NCBI GenBank assembly: GCA_002751075.1
Contig: NAOQ01000227.1
Coordinates: forward strand, 67,709 to 80,560
Length of the DNA stretch: 12,852 bases
Origin: Ichthyophonus hoferi
Taxonomy: Eukaryota; Opisthokonta; Ichthyosporea; Ichthyophonida; Ichthyophonidae
Direction of reading: 5' to 3'
The position numbers and the translations under genes were made by a program. Below the pieces are notes generated by a model. That model ran no database searches. It was not told the DNA's origin and worked only from the letters and a program-made list of their open reading frames with translations. Shown one piece after another: positions 7,310-12,852 of this stretch (its first letter is position 1; every line of letters starts with the position of its first letter).

Positions 7310-10096
7310 AATAAAATTTTCTACCAAACATGCTCGTCGTAATTTAGTTGCTATATTTTCATTTTTATCTTTTTGTTATTTACTACACTCTTGGACCAAT
7401 GTCCCAAACTACTCCAATTATGGTTATATATTTACAAGGATTTTAGGTTGGTGCACTAGTTTGACGCCAAGATGTGAAAACTGGTATCGCCTGGGAGTAG
7501 GTTTCAACCAAGACCTGTTTTTATTTATTCATCCAATATTCTGAAGCATAATATATGTATGATGGTTATATCCTTTTTCTCAATGTTCATGCATACTCTC
7601 TTGTTTATTCTATATCTTATGACCGTTTTCCTTTTCTCTTTTTATTTATATGCATATTTAACTTTTTCTCGTCCTCTTACCTGATTTCTCTACTTCACAC
7701 GCATTGTTTATCTTGTACCACCTCTCTTTTATATATGGCTTCCTTGTAGAGGTGTATAGGTCATAACAAGGCGTTTTTTCTATATTTTACCTTTTGGTAT
7801 TTATATGGGGGAACATAAAATATAAATGTTAATGACATAACATAGTATAATAATAAGAAGAGAGAAATGAGGATGTTTACACGTGTGCATTACATGTTTC
7901 TTCCTAAGTTAGTTGAAAACATGAGATTGATATTTTCCAACAATAAAATTTGCAAAGCTAAACCTTTCCTATCCACCTATTCTAATTACTTTTGCATATT
8001 ACAGATCAATGCCCCCAATTGCTGTCGCAGTAAAGTCCTTACTACAACCAAGTCTGTTATATCCTGGCTAAACAAGAATAATTTGGACTATACTTTGCGT
8101 GATAATACATTAATAGGCGCCCTACGGCATGGCAGTTTAATTCCCTGGGAGAATGATGTGGATATCAGTGTATTCTGCACTGATAATAAGGATCTTGAAA
8201 AAGTGGGTATTAAACTGTTTAACTTGTAATCAATCAATTACCACAGTTCTACAGTTTATCACTCACTCTTTTACTCTCACAGTTGAACTTAAAATACCCG
8301 ATTAAATGCCATGCGTTTATGTTTTCCTTTATTTAGACCGATTTTTTATCATTTTTTTTATCATTTTTTTAACCCAACTCCCTTCTACTTTATTCTTACA
8401 GACTTGTTTCCTCTGCCTTTCTGTTTATATTTTTTTAAATTTATAAATGATACTAAAATGAACCAGACAATGATGGATTAGCAAGCACTTAAAATATTAA
8501 AATGCAATTACTAACAGCACACCAATGTTCTTTCGTAAACCATGACATGATTCACTGGTGCTTCTACTCCCAAACATATATATAGATATATAGGTCAATG
8601 TTTGTCCTCTAGGGCACTAATATATTCATATACTCTTTATTCAGGTGCAAAACTTGATTAAATCCGGACGACTAGGATCTCACTGTGTGGGTAATCCTAT
8701 GAAGGGCAGCGATGCCACCGTGTTTTATTCATGTGCTAATAGAAATAGGGTAGATATGTATCTTTACATGAAACATGAAGGATTTGTTGAAAAGATCCCA
8801 TCAGCTTCCCATAGGCATGTTATATTTCTATGTAGTTATATTAGCACAAACAAACTAAAACTTGCATAGAATAATTCCTTATCTTACTTTTCCTCGAAGA
8901 TGTACACTGCATGTGTGGACACAGCTATATATTTGCTGCTTTCTCTCTCTTTATATCTATTTTTCTGCTGTTTTATCTTTTTCTTTCTCACGCCCTCTCT
9001 CTCTGTCTTACTCATCGAACCAATAGTATGCTTATTTACTCATTGTTAAAAATTAAATTCAGCTATGCAATTAATTAACAACTATCTCTCCTCTCTAGTA
9101 ATTACCAGATACCGTCAGGTGTTATCTTTCCTCTTGTCCCATGTCTTATTGAAAACATGGCTCTGCGCTGCCCTCAAAAGCCCATTCATTACCTCCGGGC
9201 TGTAGGCACAGGTGATTATTCAATGGTTCATACCAGGTTACTACACAAATACATGCACACTACTGCTCACAATATATATAGCAATGATCATTTTTTTGCT
9301 ATTCACAGAATGGGAATACCACATTCTGTCCTTCTCCTATTACATAAATTAATATATTTATTGGTACGAACAAAACTGAACGCTAATGTCTGTATTTACT
9401 CTCATCTTTTTTTTTTTTGTTTTTCTGTTTTTTTTTTCTTCTGGTTTTATATCATAACTCCTTCAGTCCATCTAATAATATGTCTCAATTGACTACAATA
9501 TTATGTATGAGAGATAAACTAGCATATTCATTTTTCTTATTATTATTACACAGTGGGCCAACAGACGAACTATTTGCTTCCTGCATACAAAGTCATTGTC
9601 GATGGAGTGCCCCCTAACCGGGACCCTCAAAAGGATAGACAAGATATTAAGGCTGCCATTGTGAGGTTATTATCCTCTTCCTCTCTTTCCTTCCCTTTAT
9701 TTAATCCGATTGGAATTTAAAATCTTAATTTGGATTTTAAAAGGTATGGGAATACCAATTAAATAATGTTGAAGATTCGACTATAATCTATATTTCAATT
9801 GTAGCCCTAGCCTTAACTAACCACGATTATATTCCCATCTCTATACATATAGTTGTGCTTTTCTTTTACAGCATATCTGTGTCCCCTTCATTCCTCGTTT
9901 TACTTTCTTGGTCATATTGCATATTATACTTTTTTAAGGACTAGGGTAACCTTGGGTAAATATTTTTAAGACCATCATGCAAGCATATGTACTCATATAA
10001 CCTTTTTGTTTTTATCACAGGTTACACGAACTCGGTTACCCCTCTTTTTATAGGGAGCTGTTGTATGCCGAGTCTGTGGATGCTTTCAAGATATGA
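7302..10096 (+). CDS. LicD/fukutin-family transferase, type II membrane protein, six exons
   Basis: Family members transfer phosphocholine or ribitol-phosphate from CDP-activated donors; the substrate here is unknown. Exons: 7302-7496, 8005-8202, 8645-8814, 9099-9211, 9554-9665, 10021-10096, giving 287 aa with phase kept at every junction. Residues 14-31 are a hydrophobic anchor after a basic start (KHARRN), as in Golgi/ER type II proteins. The LicD core lies at about 100-119: LIGALRHG, then IPWENDVDI with the D116-V-D118 pair expected to hold metal. RVDMYLYMKHEGFVEK (166-181) and IFPLVPC (197-203) match later LicD elements. The C-terminus reads YPSFYRELLYAESVDAFKI, then TGA. The exon 3-4 junction is uncertain: I prefer a GC-AG intron with a strong pyrimidine acceptor; a GT-AG version (exon 3 to 8818, exon 4 from 9109) gives 285 aa. 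Possible poly(A) signals at 10470 and 10571 are far away. Confidence 0.85.
8336..8371. repeat. T-rich tandem repeat in LicD-family intron 2
   Basis: TTTTTTATCA-type units occur twice, followed by a further T run. A similar pyrimidine-rich tract lies in intron 4 (about 9406-9441). Both are low-complexity intron sequence. Confidence 0.7.
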
Positions 10097-10294
10097 TTGT
10101 TGTTACAAGATTGTTAGCCATAGATGAGTAAGAAAGCTCGATCAAAGCCCAGATAATAAGTGGTTCGATTTTTGTCATAGTATGCAGTATCTGAACTATC
10201 GTAATCGTCTTCGTTGATCTCAGATATATCGGTATTTGTATCTGAAGATGAAGTTAAAACCGTATCAAGAGTCAGAAGTGGTTGTAGTCTCCGA

Positions 10295-10468
10295 TTAGCT
10301 TGAATTGTAAGGCACTTGAACGGAAAGAGAAATTGGTGGAAGTGGTATAAAGCGCTTGGTAGTGTCCGCACGGATCGTTGATGAATTGCCAATTGAAGAA
10401 TCAGAAGAAGAAACCGTAACCTTATTGTTTTTCTCAATACGAATAGACCGTTCTATAGACCTGGGCAT
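10295..10468 (-). CDS. Weak minus-strand ORF, 57 aa, unrecognised
   Basis: An ATG at 10468 opens a 57-codon frame beginning MPRSIERSIRIEKNNK and passing through a Ser-rich part to IPLPPISLSVQVPYNSS at its end. The frame stays open upstream to about 10563, and a TTTTCCAG acceptor-like site lies there. Another minus-strand frame without an ATG is open at 10114-10452 and ends in an acidic, Asp/Tyr-rich stretch (SEINEDDYDSSDTAYYDKN). I recognise no domain. The segment may instead be the 3' untranslated region of the LicD-family gene, which ends at 10096 on the other strand. Its CpG content looks higher than its surroundings. Confidence 0.2.
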   Translation of the reverse strand: MPRSIERSIRIEKNNKVTVSSSDSSIGNSSTIRADTTKRFIPLPPISLSVQVPYNSS

Positions 10469-10563
10469 TAATAAAATTGGGCGCCTAATTAAGTTGCTTT
10501 TTAAAGAAGACAGATTTGGACATAATAAATTAAGGCGAAAAATTTGTTGCTGGAAAATATAGA

Positions 10564-10955
10564 TTTATTTAATAAATTTCCGGTCCTTGTATGAGACCTT
10601 AGTAAATGTTATATAATTTCCGCCGTTTCCGCCATCTTTACTGAATTCCAGTCAGTAAACTTTATATGGTACATGATAGAAATAGATAAAGACATTGGAA
10701 TGATCGGAATGGTATAGGTGTTAAACTTACTGTTATTACTTAGATTACCGTAAAGTTGTCCATCCCAAGATTTCATTAATAAAAGCCCCTAATTAAAATT
10801 AAAGCTAATTACTATCCATTAAAACGTCTCTATTAATAGTCTTGTACCGCTAATTCAATGGCTCCTTACTGATTAATAGTTCCACGTACGAAAATACTAG
10901 CCAATTATGGAGAGGTTAGTAACTAAGTACTTCACACAATTACAATTAATTTAAA
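10564..10955. other. AT-rich spacer
   Basis: No gene is seen. It holds an AATAAA (10571-10576) and one 8-bp perfect hairpin, TTTACTGA/TCAGTAAA with a 7-nt loop (10637-10659). The boundary with the LTR-like relic to the right is approximate. Confidence 0.5.
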
Positions 10956-11451
10956 TGTATTTGTTTATAACATGAACACTATTACATCAACGAGGAAATG
11001 AGTTGATTCGCCATCTAAATAGGAACATAATAGTATGTAATTATTGTGGTAAGATCAGACAATTCTAGTGGGTCTCTGTGACTTATCGTGAGTTGGATTA
11101 GTTGATACAAATATTTATTATTGTGACTTGAAATTAGTTAGTTGTATAAAGACTTTTTGCATAATATTTCTCAACCTGATAGTTTTATTTATCAATACAT
11201 AGTATATGAGCAGTTACACCAATGAGGTAGCTAGCTAAAGAATCATTCTAGAAATGAGATTAGTATTTGCAAACTACAAGCAATAATAAAGACCTGGTCG
11301 CTCACACATATGTGATCCCCGGTACACCTGGGTATATGTGACCACCCCGCATGCCTGCGTACATGCACACTCACACAAAACTTTACATTCATTTAATATT
11401 TGTTAAACAATATCATAATATATATATATAGTTCCATTATACAACACTACA
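10956..11451 (+). mobile_element. LTR-like relic, copy B
   Basis: Copy B is in the opposite orientation to copies A and C. It carries the shared block with CAATTCTAGTGGG (11061-11073), an AATAAAGACC poly(A)-signal-like site (11285-11294), and a downstream U5-like stretch with an imperfect hairpin (CACATAT at 11303 pairing with ATATGTG near 11334). The proposed left end (TGTATTTG) and right end (CACTACA, 11451) would make an element of about 500 bp. The left end is a guess from where similarity fades. It is a fossil with no coding domains visible. Confidence 0.45.
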
Positions 11452-11453
11452 AT

Positions 11454-11468
11454 TGGAGACCCCGACAG
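11454..11468 (+). mobile_element. Primer-binding-site-like sequence, tRNA-Trp type
   Basis: TGGAGACCCCGACAG begins two bases after the proposed end of copy B. It resembles the complement of the 3' end of cytosolic tRNA-Trp (TGGTGACCCCGAC...), agreeing at 12 of the first 13 positions. The CsRn1 lineage of Ty3/gypsy elements is known to use tRNA-Trp. Position, orientation and sequence all fit an LTR element leader, but no gag or pol follows. Confidence 0.5.
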
Positions 11469-12224
11469 TTGTGAACAAGTCGATAGAACTGCCACAGATA
11501 CTGATAATTGTTCTTATAAAATTGATGTTTTTTTATATTGACGCTGAATTTGGTTTCTCGCTGCGTAATGCTAAAATAATGCTAAAATTATATCATATGT
11601 TTTAGGGATGCGAAGTGCTTTTGAAGTTTCATCGTTCATAATAGGCTAGTAATTCTGTGCAAGAAGCCCCATGCAAGGCAAGATTATACATGTATATTCA
11701 GTTTATAATTTTAAGGCTTTCGTTGCTTGTGCTGGTCAAGTAGCTTAAAATTATCGATTTAAAACTATCTTCTGATAGAATTAGATGGAAACCCATGGGT
11801 TTCAATTTGGTAGTATCCTACACAGCTTAACCTGTTATATACTATATAGTATATAGTGTTCCTGATTTATTCGGCCACAAGCTCATCAATTGTCAATTGA
11901 TGCATTAATTTTTACTGTTTCTAAAACAATGTTTTGCCATTTTTTACATGGTCGATAGCTCCAAAAAACACAACATATCTTATATAGCATTGCCGAAAAC
12001 ATACCTATTTTCTATATTTAACACAAAAAAAAATAGTTATAATACCATATAATAATATATAATGTAATAGATATATTAATATTATAGCTAGCCACCTACC
12101 TAGCTAGCGGCCCTTGAATTTATCTCTGTTGATCAATGGATATAGAATATTTTTTAAATTCTTATTTGGCAATATATTGCATATATAATAGCTGTAATCT
12201 AATTGTGGCTGCGTATAAAAAGTT
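11469..12224. other. Spacer with palindromes, no gene seen
   Basis: The first part may be leader remnant of the relic at 10956-11451. Perfect palindromes occur at 11837-11854 (18 bp, ATATACTATATAGTATAT) and 11884-11902 (CATCAATTG, T, CAATTGATG). TAGCTAGC appears twice, at 12085 and 12101. No supported coding region is present. Confidence 0.5.
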
Positions 12225-12852
12225 ATGGAGTTGTTCGCATGTGAAGAATCAACACCAGACTTAATTAGGTGGCTTTCTAGAAAAGTATCTGGATTATCTA
12301 CTTCAACTTATTTGACATAATATAAAGCAAACCATAAAGTACATAAATCGAGCAGTAAATTATTGACGATTGAGAACCGTGTTTATTATTATTTTGTTTT
12401 GTTCCTTTTATACTTTCCCGATCTTGGTTTCTTGCGGGTGCTAATTTTTGGTTAACTCTCACATAGCTATGTTCATTATGTAAATGGGGGACCTATCGTA
12501 GAGATTCTTATTGGCTAATACAATTTTACAAAAGATTACCGAGGCCCACTAGAATTGGTTGATCTTAACTCAATCTTAATTCTTGAATTAGTACATGTGA
12601 CCCGACTTGGGCAGCTTTTTAACTAGTGCCGGCATAATTAGGCCAATTGCACACTTCAGTCAATCTACATTGAGGAGTTATCTCATCTGACTCAGAACAT
12701 TATAAAAACAATTAATATTGGATCAATCATTTCATGATCTGCTTGTTGTCAGGTTGCCAGCTGGACTATTTGTTCCTCCCAAGTTGAGAGTCTTGCAACA
12801 AATCTATTATTCAATGTATATGGATGCATATAAAGAAATGAGAAAAACAACC
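12225..12852 (+). CDS. Candidate third gene, two exons, cut by the window end
   Basis: A possible first exon, 12225-12268, reads MELFACEESTPDLI and ends at AG|GTGGCT in phase 2. A possible next exon begins at 12753 after a pyrimidine-rich acceptor (gcttgttgtcag). It stays open for 33 codons to the window end, reading LPAGLFVPPKLRVLQQ and then IYYSMYMDAYKEMRK. Phases agree, with Arg formed at the join. A second donor at 12285 (AAAA|GTATCT, phase 0) would instead need a further exon in between. A TATAAAA at 12214 is too close to the ATG to serve it. I do not recognise the protein. The 3' exon is the better supported part; the first exon is tentative. Confidence 0.35.
12375..12600 (-). mobile_element. 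LTR-like relic, copy C
   Basis: It lies in the same orientation as copy A. Shared landmarks, read on the plus strand, are TTTATTATTATTTTG (12382), TTCCTTTTATACTT (12402; a TATA box on the minus strand), TTCATTATxxAAATGG, ATTCTTATTGGCTAAT and CCCACTAGAATTG (12545). It is more diverged from A than B is over the core block. It is a short fossil fragment with no coding part, inside the proposed intron of the gene at the right edge. Confidence 0.45.

Noticed and set aside
7555-7749. 64-codon plus-strand frame with hydrophobic stretches
   Set aside because: It lies wholly in intron 1 of the LicD-family gene. The hydrophobicity comes from a pyrimidine-rich tract, and its frame does not continue into exon 2.
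9417-9617. Frame running through a T-rich tract into exon 5 in another reading frame
   Set aside because: Exon 5 in the phase required by exons 4 and 6 reads a coherent protein (YLLPAYKVIVDGVPP); this frame stops within the exon.
1-12852. tRNA genes, CRISPR arrays, bacterial operons or ribosome binding sites
   Set aside because: I saw no cloverleaf with A and B boxes and no regularly spaced repeat-spacer array. The spliced genes show this is eukaryotic DNA.

Overview
The window is AT-rich eukaryotic DNA with spliced genes, GT-AG introns of about 140-1240 bp, many (TA)n-type microsatellites and relics of LTR elements. The organism is probably an animal: the two clear genes are a TRUB-type tRNA pseudouridine synthase and a LicD/fukutin-type transferase with a Golgi-style N-terminus, and one LTR relic is followed by a tRNA-Trp-like primer site of the kind known from metazoan Ty3/gypsy elements. 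An AT-rich early-branching animal such as a sponge would fit, but the species cannot be fixed from the sequence.

Layout. Positions 110-4672 (minus strand) hold a seven-exon TRUB homologue, which I assembled from exons that keep reading phase at every junction (232 aa). Its introns carry microsatellites, and intron 3 holds a three-copy tandem repeat of about 170-185 bp that includes the exon 3 donor. Positions 4673-7301 separate it from a divergently transcribed gene. This spacer has a more GC-rich, coding-like island (about 5847-6083), an LTR-like relic on the minus strand (about 6290-6630), and a stretch of perfect hairpins and repeated TGCTAAT motifs (6958-7195). Positions 7302-10096 (plus strand) hold a six-exon LicD-family gene (287 aa in the preferred model); its start codon lies inside a perfect 9-bp hairpin. 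Downstream are weak minus-strand open frames (10114-10468), a second LTR-like relic on the plus strand (about 10956-11451) followed by a primer-site-like sequence, AT-rich spacer with palindromes, and a candidate third gene on the plus strand whose second exon runs off the window end (12753-12852). A third LTR-like relic lies inside that gene's proposed intron.

The two main genes have unrelated jobs (RNA modification; probable Golgi/ER glycan or phosphodiester transfer) and share only a neighbourhood. I see no clear new multi-gene system. The points most worth a second look are the duplicated splice donor in TRUB intron 3, the hairpin around the LicD-family start codon with its palindrome-rich upstream region, the possible GC-AG intron in that gene, and the unrecognised gene at the right edge.
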